Origin: Planctomycetaceae bacterium
Lineage (GTDB): Bacteria > Planctomycetota > Planctomycetia > Gemmatales > Gemmataceae
DNA: 64,000 nucleotides
Assembly: GCA_013823135.1 (NCBI GenBank)
Contig: PNLP01000041.1
Coordinates: 1 to 64,000, forward strand
Direction: 5' to 3'
Part shown: one piece after another, positions 7,111-16,917 of the stretch
How positions within the stretch are numbered: position 1 is the stretch's first letter
How the letters are laid out: each line of letters starts with the position of its first letter
Made by a program: the position numbers and the translations under genes
The notes under the pieces: model-generated
What the model saw: only the letters and a program-made list of their open reading frames with translations
Databases searched by the model: none
Told to the model about the DNA's origin: nothing

Positions 7111-9852
7111 TTACCGGACGGACCGAACGCGGATGCGGGCGTCGGCGATCTGACACCCCTGCCCTGGCGGGAAGGCGAAGATCGGGTTCAAGTCGATCTC
7201 TCCAATCTCCGGGACATCCTCTGCCAACCGCGACACACGAAGAAGCGTCTCTTGAATTGCCTCCACGTCTGCTGGAGGATGGCCGCGGTAACCTTCCAGC
7301 AGGCGGAAGCCTCTGATCCCACGAACCATTTCAGCCGCGTCTCGGTCAGTCAGCGGGGCAACGCGGAAACAGACGTCCGCAAGGATTTCGACATGGATCC
7401 CGCCCAGCCCGAACGCGATCAACGGCCCAAACAGTGGGTCGTGCGTCACCCCCGCCATCACCTCGACACCGCCGCGTAGCATCGACTGCACGAGTACCCC
7501 ATCCATTGCATCTGGCTGGTTTTCCTGGGCGACACGTTTGTGGATTTCGTCGAACGCACGGCGAACGGCATCCCTGTCGGTAAGTCCAAGGCGCACGCCA
7601 CCGAGTTCACTTTTGTGGACAAATCGCCGCGAAGCGAGTTTCACCGCGACCGGAAAACCAAGCCGTTCCGCGGCGTTCACCGCTTCGTCGGCCGTTCGGG
7701 CGAACTCGGCAGGCACAAGCGGCAAGCCAGCAGCAGCGGTCAACACCGTCCGCGACTCCTCAGCCGATAGCCAGTTCTCGCCACGCTTTGCCAGAGCATC
7801 CCGACAGACCGCCTGCGCGGCCGCGAGGTGAAGGTCCCCAAAGTCCGGGAACACTCCTGGGGGTTGCGCTCGCCATGCGCCGTAAGCCGCGACTTTTCCC
7901 AGCACCCGAGCGGGCGTTTCCGGGAAGGGGTAACTCGGCACGCGTTCACCCGGACACTCCAGATAGGCTCGGTTCTGCTCCTGACCCACGATGCAAGCCA
8001 AGGCGGGTTGCACGGTCCCGCCGGCCTTACGTGCCGCGGCGATACCATCCATGATGGCCTTCTGCACGTCACTCGTTTCGGCCAACCCAACAGGCGTGTA
8101 AATTGCGAGGAGAGAGTCGAACTCGCCCGACGTGAGCATGGCTTCAATTGCGTGGCGATAAGCCGCCGGCCCAGCTGCGGCAATCAGGTCGATCGGGTTG
8201 CCAAGGCTCGCAGCGCCCGGGATCAGGGTCGCGAGCCGCTTCCGCAGCTCCGGAGAAACCTCTGGCACAGTCAAACCGCTGGCCTCGCAAGCATCGGCGG
8301 CCAGGATGCCCGGGCCGCCAGCGTTCGTAACGATCGCCACACGTGGACCGCGAGGCGGTGGTTGGCTTCCGAGCGTAAGCGCCAGGTCGAACATCTCCTC
8401 CAGCGACCCGGCTCGCACCACGCCAGTTTGGCGGAATAATGCTTCAACCGCGGTCGCGTTGGTCGCCAGTGCCGCCGTGTGCGACCCCGCCGCCCGGCCA
8501 CCCGAACGAGTGAGCCCACTCTGCAACACAACGACTGGCTTGCGGTGACCAACACGTCGGGCAATGCGGGCGAACCGACGCGGGTTGCCGAACGATTCGA
8601 GGTACAGCAGGATCACGTCGGTGTTCGGGTCTTCCTCCCAGTATTGCAGCAGATCATTACCCGACACGTCGGCCTTGTTTCCCACGCTGACGAACGTCGA
8701 AAAGCCAAGCCCGTAGCGAGACGCGGCCCCCATCACGGCAAGGCCCACTGCCCCACTCTGCGACGACATGCCAATCCGTCCCGACGGTGGGAAGTGCGGC
8801 GTGAACGAAGCGTTCAGCATCACGGCTGGATCAGCGTTCAGCAAACCCAGGCAGTTCGGGCCGACCATCCGCATCCCGTAACCCCGGACCTTCTCCACAA
8901 GCGATTTCTGGAGGGCGACGCCATCGCCACCCATTTCCGCGAAACCGGCCGAGATGAGGACCAATGCCCGCACGCCACCCGCAGCACAGTCGTCCACGAC
9001 CCGCATCACAGCCGCCGCAGGAACCGCGATCACTGCCAGTTCTGGCATCTCGGGCAGTGCACGTACGGAAGGGTATGCTTTCAACCCCGCGATCTCGGTT
9101 GCCTTGGGATTAATCGGGTAGATCGAGCCGCGGTAACCGGCCTGAACCATCCCGACAAGAACCCGGTGACCAATACTCGAAGGGTCACGCGATGCACCGA
9201 TCACCGCCACCGCGTTCGGCCGAAAGAAGGGTCGTAGCGAAGCGACTGTGGCCACTCGGTCACGGAATTCCTCTCGTGCAACGCTCCGTTCAGTGGGAAC
9301 AACCGACAGATCGAATTCGATCCCGCCCTGCTCCGCGCGATCACGTTCTTCAAAGCCCGATTCACGGAACACGTCGCGCATCGGCTGGTTATCTGCTGAC
9401 GTGACCGCACAGAACCGGCTGAACCCGTTTCGCACAGCGAGCAACGCCAGACGTTCCAGCATGAGCGTTCCGACCCCTTTGCCACGAAGCGAATCAGCCA
9501 CCGCCAGGGCAACTTCCGCGGTCCTCGGGTCGCGGGCGATGTACGCCCCTGTGGCAACGATCCGCGTTCCGTTCCCGCTGCCCCGTGTGACCACAAGCGT
9601 CCTTGCGACCTGCGGGTCACGCTCGGAAACCAGTTTCGAGATGAGTTCGGCGTTCGGCACCGAGACAGACAGGAATTGCCGCGACGTGTCCTCGGCTGCG
9701 AGTTCATGGAAGAACCGCGTGAGTGATTCTCCGTCGCTGGCCTGAACCAGACGAAGATTTGCAACGGTTCCATCTCGCAGAATCAGTCGGCCAGATTCTT
9801 CCAAATCCTGAGAGGGTGGCGGGACGAATCGGGGGAGGAACGAGGTGGACAT
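7111..9852 (-). CDS. GNAT + ADP-forming acyl-CoA synthetase fusion (Pat-like protein acyltransferase)
   Basis: 913-residue multidomain protein. An N-terminal GNAT domain (about 22-190, acetyl-CoA loop RGKGVG near 123-128) is followed by a CoA-binding Rossmann domain (about 210-340, VAVIGASRDPSSIG), a succinyl-CoA-ligase-like region, and a C-terminal ATP-grasp domain (about 680-905). This domain set is that of Pat/PatZ protein lysine acyltransferases and of bifunctional acetate-CoA ligase/GNAT proteins. Here the GNAT comes first, unlike the enterobacterial Pat where it is last. A His is kept in SHTAALA, in the region that carries the phospho-His in active ADP-forming ligases, so ligase activity cannot be excluded. 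The start has a GAGG ribosome site. Targets, perhaps acetyl-CoA synthetase, are inferred from the family only. Confidence 0.85.
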   Translation of the reverse strand: MSTSFLPRFVPPPSQDLEESGRLILRDGTVANLRLVQASDGESLTRFFHELAAEDTSRQFLSVSVPNAELISKLVSERDPQVARTLVVTRGSGNGTRIVATGAYIARDPRTAEVALAVADSLRGKGVGTLMLERLALLAVRNGFSRFCAVTSADNQPMRDVFRESGFEERDRAEQGGIEFDLSVVPTERSVAREEFRDRVATVASLRPFFRPNAVAVIGASRDPSSIGHRVLVGMVQAGYRGSIYPINPKATEIAGLKAYPSVRALPEMPELAVIAVPAAAVMRVVDDCAAGGVRALVLISAGFAEMGGDGVALQKSLVEKVRGYGMRMVGPNCLGLLNADPAVMLNASFTPHFPPSGRIGMSSQSGAVGLAVMGAASRYGLGFSTFVSVGNKADVSGNDLLQYWEEDPNTDVILLYLESFGNPRRFARIARRVGHRKPVVVLQSGLTRSGGRAAGSHTAALATNATAVEALFRQTGVVRAGSLEEMFDLALTLGSQPPPRGPRVAIVTNAGGPGILAADACEASGLTVPEVSPELRKRLATLIPGAASLGNPIDLIAAAGPAAYRHAIEAMLTSGEFDSLLAIYTPVGLAETSDVQKAIMDGIAAARKAGGTVQPALACIVGQEQNRAYLECPGERVPSYPFPETPARVLGKVAAYGAWRAQPPGVFPDFGDLHLAAAQAVCRDALAKRGENWLSAEESRTVLTAAAGLPLVPAEFARTADEAVNAAERLGFPVAVKLASRRFVHKSELGGVRLGLTDRDAVRRAFDEIHKRVAQENQPDAMDGVLVQSMLRGGVEVMAGVTHDPLFGPLIAFGLGGIHVEILADVCFRVAPLTDRDAAEMVRGIRGFRLLEGYRGHPPADVEAIQETLLRVSRLAEDVPEIGEIDLNPIFAFPPGQGCQIADARIRVRSVR

Positions 9853-9930
9853 GCGGTACCTCAGCGGCGGGGGAAACGCGTGACATCACGCAGCCGACGA
9901 TATGCAACGCGAGTGCCAACCGATCACGAA

Positions 9931-10335
9931 TCACGACGCAGCAGGGAATCCTGCCTGTACGAGAGCGTCGAACCCCGGTTTCAGGGCTCTCGCGTCATAG
10001 AGGTGCGCGGCCAAGATGGAGGCCGCGATGAGGCTCCGACCGCCGGCCCCACAGTGGATGTACACAGGTCGATCCGTGGGGATCTGCTTCTTCCAGACTG
10101 CAACCGATTGGCGTTCTCGAAGGAAACTGAGCGGGACGAAGATCGCGCCCAGCACGTGGCCGCGATCCCACTCGGACCGCTCCCGAACGTCGAGCAGCAC
10201 CGCACGACCCGCCTGTGTTTCGGCGAGGACGTCGGCGAGCGAATCCCGGGTGTGCCTCACGCCTACAACCCGAGCAATCGCCCAGATCAAGGGTTCGTAC
10301 ACCGCAGCTTTGAGCATCCGGATAAAACGATTCAT
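9931..10335 (-). CDS. Rhodanese-like domain protein
   Basis: 134-residue single-domain rhodanese. The substrate loop carries the catalytic Cys in HCGAGGRS, and the LLDVRERSEWDRGHVLGA region is the usual rhodanese N-terminal signature. The N terminus has a short amphipathic/hydrophobic stretch (AVYEPLIWAIARVVGV) that may touch the membrane, but no clear signal peptide. It is the last gene of the efflux operon, starting 12 bases after the stop of the membrane fusion protein gene. Rhodaneses move sulfane sulfur; linkage to an RND pump suggests a redox or sulfur-stress role, but this is inference from position. Confidence 0.87.
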   Translation of the reverse strand: MNRFIRMLKAAVYEPLIWAIARVVGVRHTRDSLADVLAETQAGRAVLLDVRERSEWDRGHVLGAIFVPLSFLRERQSVAVWKKQIPTDRPVYIHCGAGGRSLIAASILAAHLYDARALKPGFDALVQAGFPAAS

Positions 10336-10347
10336 GTCAGTTTGTTG

Positions 10348-11748
10348 TCAGGGGATTGCCTGGCCATCACTGAGTGCAGCCGCGGGAGAAGCCACGGCTT
10401 CCGTGCCTGTGACCTCGGTCCAGTCGCTTACACCCTGCTTCTTGTAGCGTCGAAGTTGTGTGAACTGGCTATCGCCACGCAGCAACTCCACCCGCACGCG
10501 AACAGCCTTGCCGCCCTCGACCAGATAGATCACCGAATCGTCATTCACCTTGCCGATCGCCGCTGTTGGAACGGACCATGCGGCGGGTAACTCGGCCGTC
10601 AACTTGGCGTAAGCGTACATCCCCGGTCGGATCAGACCCTTCCCGTTTGGCAAATCGATCTCGGTGCGAAGCGTTCGGGAACCGGGTTCCAGCGACCACG
10701 ATGTGCGAATCACCTTACCCGTCTCCGACGGCGTTTGGCCACCCGTCTGAAGCGTGATTCTCACCGACTGCCCAATCGCGACCAGACCGGCATCGGCCTC
10801 CGGCACCTGCACCACCACTCGCACAGGGTCGATTCTCGCCACGCTGAACAGGGCCACTTTCTCGGTCGCGTTCACAAGATCGCGCGTGTTCACGCCGCGA
10901 CGGGTGACGATGCCGTCGAACGGTGCCTTGATCTCGGTGTAGGCGAGCAACTCCTTGAGCCGACCCGCCTCGGCCTTTGCCACGTCGATGCGAGCCTTGG
11001 CAGCGTCGATATCAGCAGCAGCCTTGTCGCGGTCGGCTTCGGCCTTCGTCACTGCGGCCTTCATTGATAGCACGCGGGCGTTTGCCCCCTTCATCGTTGC
11101 CTCGGCCGCTTTGAGTTGGTTCTGCGTCTCATCGCGAGTCTGGCGGTCGCCCACCCCACCGGTGACGAGTTTGGTGACCCGTTCCATTTCCTTCTGCCAG
11201 CTTTCGACGAGGGCGAGAGTGCGGTCCACTCCGGCATCAGCTTCTGCCACAGCCGCATTCGCCGCCGCCACGCCTGCGACCATTGCCGCGTGCGCTCGCT
11301 GCGCCTGAATCACCTCGGACTCCGCTTGCCGCACCAGCGCTTCTTTCTGTTTCTGCTCCTCGATCAACTCGGGGATCAACAACCTCGCCAAGACCTGATT
11401 CTTCTTCACGCTGCTGCCGATGTCGATGGCGTGGTCGTGTTCGGGCCAGACCACCTTCTCTGGCGTGTTCTTGGCGATCAAGCCTACCTTCTTGGGGTCG
11501 TCTTCAATCGACTCAACGAACCCCGTGAGTTTGGCGTGGAGCGCCGTCTCCTCGAACGCCTGGATCGTGCCGGGTTGCTCCACCTCGCGCTTCACCGGGC
11601 GCAGTTCGGGCTTCACGACAACGATCTGGGGCGCCGTCGCAGCGGCAGCGGCAGCGGCAGCGGCAGCGGGCGCGGGCTTGCGATTGCAGCCAATCACAAG
11701 CGGAAAGGTGACCAGCGCCGCCCCAAGCAGCAGGATATCACGACGCAT
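10348..11748 (-). CDS. RND efflux periplasmic adaptor (membrane fusion lipoprotein)
   Basis: 466-residue HlyD/AcrA-type adaptor that links an inner-membrane RND pump to an outer-membrane channel. Starting at the ATG at 11748 gives a lipoprotein signal with lipobox LVIGC, so it is probably anchored by lipid. A 10-Ala run follows, then the biotinyl-lipoyl half (about 40-110), a long alpha-hairpin rich in Ala/Glu/Lys/Gln (about 125-270), the second lipoyl half (EIKAPFDGIVTRRGV) and beta-barrel domains. The frame is open 37 codons further upstream, inside the pump gene, but that extension lacks a signal. The chosen start overlaps the pump gene's end by 11 bases, with an AGAGG ribosome site, indicating translational coupling. 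Confidence 0.92.
   Translation of the reverse strand: MRRDILLLGAALVTFPLVIGCNRKPAPAAAAAAAAAATAPQIVVVKPELRPVKREVEQPGTIQAFEETALHAKLTGFVESIEDDPKKVGLIAKNTPEKVVWPEHDHAIDIGSSVKKNQVLARLLIPELIEEQKQKEALVRQAESEVIQAQRAHAAMVAGVAAANAAVAEADAGVDRTLALVESWQKEMERVTKLVTGGVGDRQTRDETQNQLKAAEATMKGANARVLSMKAAVTKAEADRDKAAADIDAAKARIDVAKAEAGRLKELLAYTEIKAPFDGIVTRRGVNTRDLVNATEKVALFSVARIDPVRVVVQVPEADAGLVAIGQSVRITLQTGGQTPSETGKVIRTSWSLEPGSRTLRTEIDLPNGKGLIRPGMYAYAKLTAELPAAWSVPTAAIGKVNDDSVIYLVEGGKAVRVRVELLRGDSQFTQLRRYKKQGVSDWTEVTGTEAVASPAAALSDGQAIP
11640..11669. repeat. Five perfect CAGCGG hexamer repeats in the adaptor gene
   Basis: Five uninterrupted copies of CAGCGG lie in the coding strand complement and encode the Ala run just after the lipobox Cys. 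Change in copy number would add or remove two Ala per unit without shifting the frame, so it would alter linker length rather than switch the gene off. Confidence 0.9.
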
Positions 11749-14700
11749 GGGAAACCTCTGGGCTATGCGGGTCGGCGTGCGGAACGTAGTGCGAACTGGC
11801 CGGGTCGAACGGGTCGAGCGATGCCGATGCAGTCCCCAACCGACCCATGATGAGAGCAAACACTGCGGGCAAGACGAGCAGGGTGGTGAGGGTCGCAGCG
11901 GCCAACCCCCCGATCACCGCACGGCCCAGCGGAGCGACCTGATCCCCACCATCACCCAATCCCAATGCCATCGGGATCATGCCGGCGATCATCGCGAAGC
12001 TCGTCATCAGAATTGGCCGAACGCGGGTCTTCGCCCCTTCGATGCCCGCCTCGCGAGCGTTCATCCCGGCAACTCGTGCCCGCTCGGCGAAGGTGACGAA
12101 CAGGATCGCGTTCGCAGTGGCCACACCAACGGCCATGATCGCACCCATGAAGGATTGCAAGTTCAGCGTTGTGCCAGTTCCGAGCAACATGATCGCGACC
12201 CCGGCAAGCACAGCCGGAACAGGAGCCACGGCAACGAACGCCAGCCGGAAGGACTGGAAGTACGCCAGCAGCAGGAGGGCGATAACGACCACCGCCACGA
12301 TCAATCCGAAACCCAGCCCGCGGAACAGTTCGTTGAACGGCGACACCTGCCCCCGAACGTCCACCTGAACTCCCTGCGGCGGGGTGCCAGCAGCCTCGAC
12401 GGCCTTCCCCACCTGCCGGGCTACCTCCCCCAAGTCTTCGCCCTGGATGTTGCCACTGATGCTGACCACACGCCGCATGTTGTACCGGTCGATTTGACCG
12501 GGCATGGTTCCTTCCTTGACCCGACCGATATCGCGGATCAGCAATTTGTCCGAACCCTTCCCCTGGACCGGAATGAGTTCCAGATCCTTCACCGAGTTGA
12601 CCAGTGTGAACGGAACTTCAATCTGCACCTGATAGCCGATGCCACTGGCCGGGTCTCGCCAGTAGTTGGGAACCATGAAGCGGCTCGATGACGTGAACGG
12701 AGTGAGAGCGTTGGTTGCATCGAGTGCCGTGGCTCCGGTTGGCGCGAGTTTCTCCCGGTCCACCTCGACCTCGACCGTGGGGTAGTCGAGAGCCTGAACG
12801 TACCGGAGATCCACCACTGCGGAAACCTTCCCAAGTTCCTGGTACACCTTTGTGGCGTGTGCGAGATTATCCGCCATCTTCGGGCCGGACACCACGACTT
12901 CGATTGGCGACGGCGAGCCGAGGCTCATCACTTCGTTGACAATGTCGGCAGGCTCGAAGGAGAGGCGAAGGTCCGTGAGACGGCGTTCGGCAACATCGGC
13001 CGAGAGGCCTTCGCGTTTCCATTTCTCGGCTGTCCACGTCCGAAGGTGACCGGGGAGTTTCGCGCGTAGCCGTGCCTTGAGGTCATCGATTCGTACCGTG
13101 CCTGGCTTGAGGGCCACTCGCATTACAGATTCTTCAGGCCCGCCCATCCACTGGTACACGGCGTTGATTGGGTTACTCGGCGGCACAATCCCAACGAACC
13201 CCAGGCTCATTGCGACATTCTGCGATCCGGCTTCCTCGGCAATAAAACGCAGTGCCTCCTGCGTGATGGCTTCGGTCTGCTCGATCCGGGTTCCTGTTGG
13301 TGCCTTCAGCCGGAATTGGAACTGCCCGGCATCAACTTGGGGGAAGATCTCGGTGCCGAGTTCCCGGCTCGCGAGGAACGCCACACCACCCGCGACCACG
13401 AAGTAAACCGGCACGATAACCCACCGCACCGCGACGATCGGGCGAAGAAACGAAGCCAGAACCGATCGCTTGGCAATGGATTGCTCATACTTGACTGGCC
13501 TATGTTTCAGGAGCCAGACGCACAACACGGGAACGAACGTGCTGGACAGGATATAGCTCGCGATCATCGAGAAGCCGACCGCGAGCGACAGCGGAACGAA
13601 CAACCCCCGCGCCGCCCCTTGCATCACAAACGACGGAATGAACACGGCTAGCACGCACAGCATCGCCAGCAACCGGGGAACCGCCGTCTCCATGTTCCCC
13701 AGCCGAACCGCAAGGGCCACCGACGGATGCTTCGCCATCTGGGTGTGGATGTTCTCGACTTCGACCGTCGCTTCATCCACGAGAATGCCGACCGCGAGCG
13801 CAAAGCCTCCAAGGGTCATGAGGTTGATCGATTGGCCGGTGAGCCACAAAGCAACGAGCGCCGCGATCAGTGCGAGCGGGATGTTCAACACGACCACGAC
13901 CACGCTTCGCCAGTCGCGGAGAAACAGGAGCACCATCAGGCCGACTAGCCCGGCAGCGATCAACCCCTCGAAGGCCACGCCCTTCATCGAGTTCGTGACA
14001 TAAGGGGACTGATCGAACTCGAACGTCACCTTGATGTCGTCGGGGAGCACGGCTTGCATTTTCCCCAGGTTCGCACGGACGTTATCCACCACATCGAGCG
14101 TGCTCGCCTCGGCCCGTTTCGTGACCAGGATGTAGACGGCCCGCTTGCCGTTCACCAGTGCGTACCCCGTGGTGATGTCGCTCGCGTCGTCGATCAGCGG
14201 CCGGTCGGTCACCGGGTCGCGACGAACAATGTCACGCATGAACACACCAGGCTTCACCTCGATGGTGCCCAGGTCTTCAGGTTTCATGACCATCGCGTTC
14301 GACGGGACGATCGGCATACGGGTCGCATCGCGGATCTGCCCGGACGGCGCAATGGTGTTCCCTGTGGTGAGTGCCTGCACCACCTGATCGGCGGAAAGGT
14401 CGTAGGAGAGAAGTCGCTGCGGGTCGGCCCGGACGACGACGGTGCGGGCCGAGCCCCCGAACGGCGGCGGGGCCGAGACTCCCGGGATGCTCGCGAACAT
14501 CGGCCGGACCTTGAACAACGCCTGATCCTGAATCTGACCAATGGTCTTCGTCTCGCTGGAAAGCACCAAGTAGCCGACCGGCACGCTCCCCGTGTCGTAC
14601 CTCATGACGAACGGCGGCACCGTTCCCGGTGGCATGAATGCGCGTGAACGATTGACTGCAGCGACGGTCTCTGCCATCGCCTGGGCCATGTCCGTGCCGG

Positions 14701-14989
14701 GGTGGAAGTAGAGCTTGATGAGAGTTGTTCCCGGCACGTTCCGGCTCTCGACGTGGTGAATGCCGCCGACGTACAGGATGTGGTATTCGTAATAGTTCGC
14801 GATCAGCCCTTCCATCTGCTGCGGGTCCATTCCACCGTAGGGCTGGCACACGTAAATGACGGGCAAATCGAGAGCGGGGAAGATGTCGATCTTCATCCGG
14901 GAATAGGCGAGCACACCGGCAAAGGCCACGCCGACGATCAACACCATGACCGTGATCGGCCGGCGAAGTGCTGCGGAGATCGGGTTCAT
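11738..14989 (-). CDS. RND-family efflux transporter permease
   Basis: About 1083-residue inner-membrane proton-driven pump of the AcrB/MexB-like RND superfamily. The N-terminal membrane segment (ITVMVLIVGVAFAGVLAY), large periplasmic porter domain, a membrane bundle near 340-510, a second periplasmic domain, and a final bundle near 870-1050 are in the usual order. In the fourth membrane helix region the motif reads VGILVDEATVEVEN, so the usual Asp-Asp pair is Asp-Glu. The C terminus is a hydrophilic tail with several His. I prefer the ATG at 14989; an in-frame GTG at 15022 is also possible. Gene order TolC-like, pump, adaptor, rhodanese on one strand indicates an operon. The substrate (drug, metal or lipid) is not predictable. 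Confidence 0.93.
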   Translation of the reverse strand: MNPISAALRRPITVMVLIVGVAFAGVLAYSRMKIDIFPALDLPVIYVCQPYGGMDPQQMEGLIANYYEYHILYVGGIHHVESRNVPGTTLIKLYFHPGTDMAQAMAETVAAVNRSRAFMPPGTVPPFVMRYDTGSVPVGYLVLSSETKTIGQIQDQALFKVRPMFASIPGVSAPPPFGGSARTVVVRADPQRLLSYDLSADQVVQALTTGNTIAPSGQIRDATRMPIVPSNAMVMKPEDLGTIEVKPGVFMRDIVRRDPVTDRPLIDDASDITTGYALVNGKRAVYILVTKRAEASTLDVVDNVRANLGKMQAVLPDDIKVTFEFDQSPYVTNSMKGVAFEGLIAAGLVGLMVLLFLRDWRSVVVVVLNIPLALIAALVALWLTGQSINLMTLGGFALAVGILVDEATVEVENIHTQMAKHPSVALAVRLGNMETAVPRLLAMLCVLAVFIPSFVMQGAARGLFVPLSLAVGFSMIASYILSSTFVPVLCVWLLKHRPVKYEQSIAKRSVLASFLRPIVAVRWVIVPVYFVVAGGVAFLASRELGTEIFPQVDAGQFQFRLKAPTGTRIEQTEAITQEALRFIAEEAGSQNVAMSLGFVGIVPPSNPINAVYQWMGGPEESVMRVALKPGTVRIDDLKARLRAKLPGHLRTWTAEKWKREGLSADVAERRLTDLRLSFEPADIVNEVMSLGSPSPIEVVVSGPKMADNLAHATKVYQELGKVSAVVDLRYVQALDYPTVEVEVDREKLAPTGATALDATNALTPFTSSSRFMVPNYWRDPASGIGYQVQIEVPFTLVNSVKDLELIPVQGKGSDKLLIRDIGRVKEGTMPGQIDRYNMRRVVSISGNIQGEDLGEVARQVGKAVEAAGTPPQGVQVDVRGQVSPFNELFRGLGFGLIVAVVVIALLLLAYFQSFRLAFVAVAPVPAVLAGVAIMLLGTGTTLNLQSFMGAIMAVGVATANAILFVTFAERARVAGMNAREAGIEGAKTRVRPILMTSFAMIAGMIPMALGLGDGGDQVAPLGRAVIGGLAAATLTTLLVLPAVFALIMGRLGTASASLDPFDPASSHYVPHADPHSPEVSHAS

Positions 14990-15067
14990 TGACTCGCCGA
15001 AACGGGGAACGGATTCAGGCACTCCAAATGATAGCCGAACTGCTGACGGAGTGCGTGTGAGTTTGGG

Positions 15068-16753
15068 CTATTTCGCGTTCAGAACCCGTGGCGAAACGGG
15101 TGCGGGAGTGGCAAGAACTGCCGCGGGCGGCGCGGGTAACGCGGGAGCATGTGTTGCGGGTTTCATCGCATTCGTCAGACACTTCGCGGGATGCCCCAGT
15201 GCCCGATACAAGCGGAACTGAGCCCGGTTGTGGTCCGCAATGGCGGCGTAGTAATCGCGGTAAGCCTGATCCAGCGCCGCGACTGCGGCAACGGCTTCCT
15301 GTGGCCGGAACACGAGCGACAGGCGGTCGCCTACTTTCTTCCCAGGAACGAGACCGCGAAGGTTCTTCTCGGCTGTCTCGGCCGCGTCCGCGACTCCTTC
15401 CTCGGCTGCCTTGATCCGATTCGCAGATCGTCGAACTTGCGCGTGTGCTTGCACAACCTCGGCTGCTACCCGTTCCTGGGTGCGAAGCAACTGCAGCAGT
15501 GCTTGCCGTTGTTCTGCCTCGCGTTCGCGAACAACGGCACGGTTACCGAAACCGAGATTTTGCACTTCCCACACAGCCTGGAGGTCGAACGAGAAGCGAC
15601 CGCCGAAGTTCCCCACGTCATCGTTGAAACCGCCGCCGAAGTAGCCACCGGCCAACGAGGCTACTTGTTGTCCGCCGCTTCGTAAACCGACCGTCGGCAC
15701 GAACGGACGTACTTTCTCCTGGCGAATCCTGGCAAGGGCCGCCTGAATAATCGCCTGATCGGATGCCAGCTCTGGGCGGTACGTGAGAGCGATCGGAAGA
15801 AGTTCGTCGGGTGTCGCGGTTGGTTCGATCAACTCAACCACGACGGACGGCACTTCCGCGGGTTCAACGAGCGTGCCGGGTTCGAGCCGAAGTAAGCGGG
15901 TCAGTTCTGCACTGGCGACCTGCCATCGTTCGTAGGCCATCTCAACAGCCTGGCGGCGGCGTGATGCTTCCGCTTTCGCACGGTTCACCTCAACGGCTGG
16001 GGCAATATCCGGAGCCACTTTCTCAGTGAGTTTCACCAACTCATCCGCGCGACGGAGCGACTCAATGGAACCGGCCACTTCGCCGCGAGCCTGTTGCACG
16101 GTGAAGTACGCCTCGGCCACTTGTAGGGTGGTGTCGTTGCGAACGGTCTGCACGTCGGCCTGTCGGGCACGAACGATCTGCTTTGCTGCAAGCGGTGTAT
16201 AGAGGGCATCGCCAATGGAGAACACCGCAGTGGGGCCAGCCCCGACGTAAAACGACGATTTGCTGGTGTTGAACACGCGGCCCGCGACGTCCTGAATCTG
16301 ACCATCGTGGCGGAAGTAATCGACCCCGAGCCCGATGTTGGGCAACCAGAGTACCTTCGCACGGTCGGCCTGAGCCGTGGCTGCTCTGAGGCGTTCGCCG
16401 GCAATCTGGATATCGAGAGGGTTCGCGTCGGAAAGCGTGAGTGCTGTTGGCAGGTCGATCGGCAGCGGTTTGCCTTGGTTCTCGGCAGCGGGAACGGTTG
16501 GCAGAGCCGTGCCGCTCGCGGTGATTACGTGAGTGTCGTCGCCCGCGCCGACCTGGCTACCGGCGGGCGTCGCTGCAATGGCTCCGCGACTGGGCGGCGC
16601 TGCGAGCCCCAAGAATGGCGGCGGGCTTACCGGATTGCTGGTGCCGCGGGATGCGCAGGCAGGCAGGGTCAGCGACCCCACGGCCACGAGCAACCGGGCT
16701 CCGCGTCGGATCCGGGTCGCAATCACCACGGCAGTTTCCTCGAGTAGTCGCAT
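15068..16753 (-). CDS. TolC-like outer-membrane efflux lipoprotein
   Basis: 561-residue outer-membrane factor for the downstream RND pump. From the ATG at 16753 the N terminus gives a lipoprotein signal with lipobox LTLPAC. After a Pro/Ser linker come two related halves of long helices and beta strands typical of TolC/NodT proteins, with Gln/Glu/Ala-rich coiled coils (for example about 215-290 and 395-480). It is the first gene of the operon; the gap of about 78 bases before the pump is short and has no obvious terminator. An upstream extension of 23 codons exists but gives no better signal. The C terminus is Pro/Ala-rich. Confidence 0.9.
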   Translation of the reverse strand: MRLLEETAVVIATRIRRGARLLVAVGSLTLPACASRGTSNPVSPPPFLGLAAPPSRGAIAATPAGSQVGAGDDTHVITASGTALPTVPAAENQGKPLPIDLPTALTLSDANPLDIQIAGERLRAATAQADRAKVLWLPNIGLGVDYFRHDGQIQDVAGRVFNTSKSSFYVGAGPTAVFSIGDALYTPLAAKQIVRARQADVQTVRNDTTLQVAEAYFTVQQARGEVAGSIESLRRADELVKLTEKVAPDIAPAVEVNRAKAEASRRRQAVEMAYERWQVASAELTRLLRLEPGTLVEPAEVPSVVVELIEPTATPDELLPIALTYRPELASDQAIIQAALARIRQEKVRPFVPTVGLRSGGQQVASLAGGYFGGGFNDDVGNFGGRFSFDLQAVWEVQNLGFGNRAVVREREAEQRQALLQLLRTQERVAAEVVQAHAQVRRSANRIKAAEEGVADAAETAEKNLRGLVPGKKVGDRLSLVFRPQEAVAAVAALDQAYRDYYAAIADHNRAQFRLYRALGHPAKCLTNAMKPATHAPALPAPPAAVLATPAPVSPRVLNAK

Positions 16754-16917
16754 AAACAACGCGATGACCGGGGTGTTCGGGTCGCAACAGGTGTATCGGT
16801 AAAATGGGCAACCGAACTCCACACTGGGACCAGATTTCCCATTCAGCTTCTTGCTTCACCCAGGATGAAGCTCCGGGTACCATCAACGCACTCCCCGGTT
16901 GATCCGAAGGATCTGAC

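Noticed and set aside
11420..12691. 423-codon open frame on the plus strand
   Set aside because: Antisense to the adaptor and RND pump genes; Arg/His/Gln-rich shadow.
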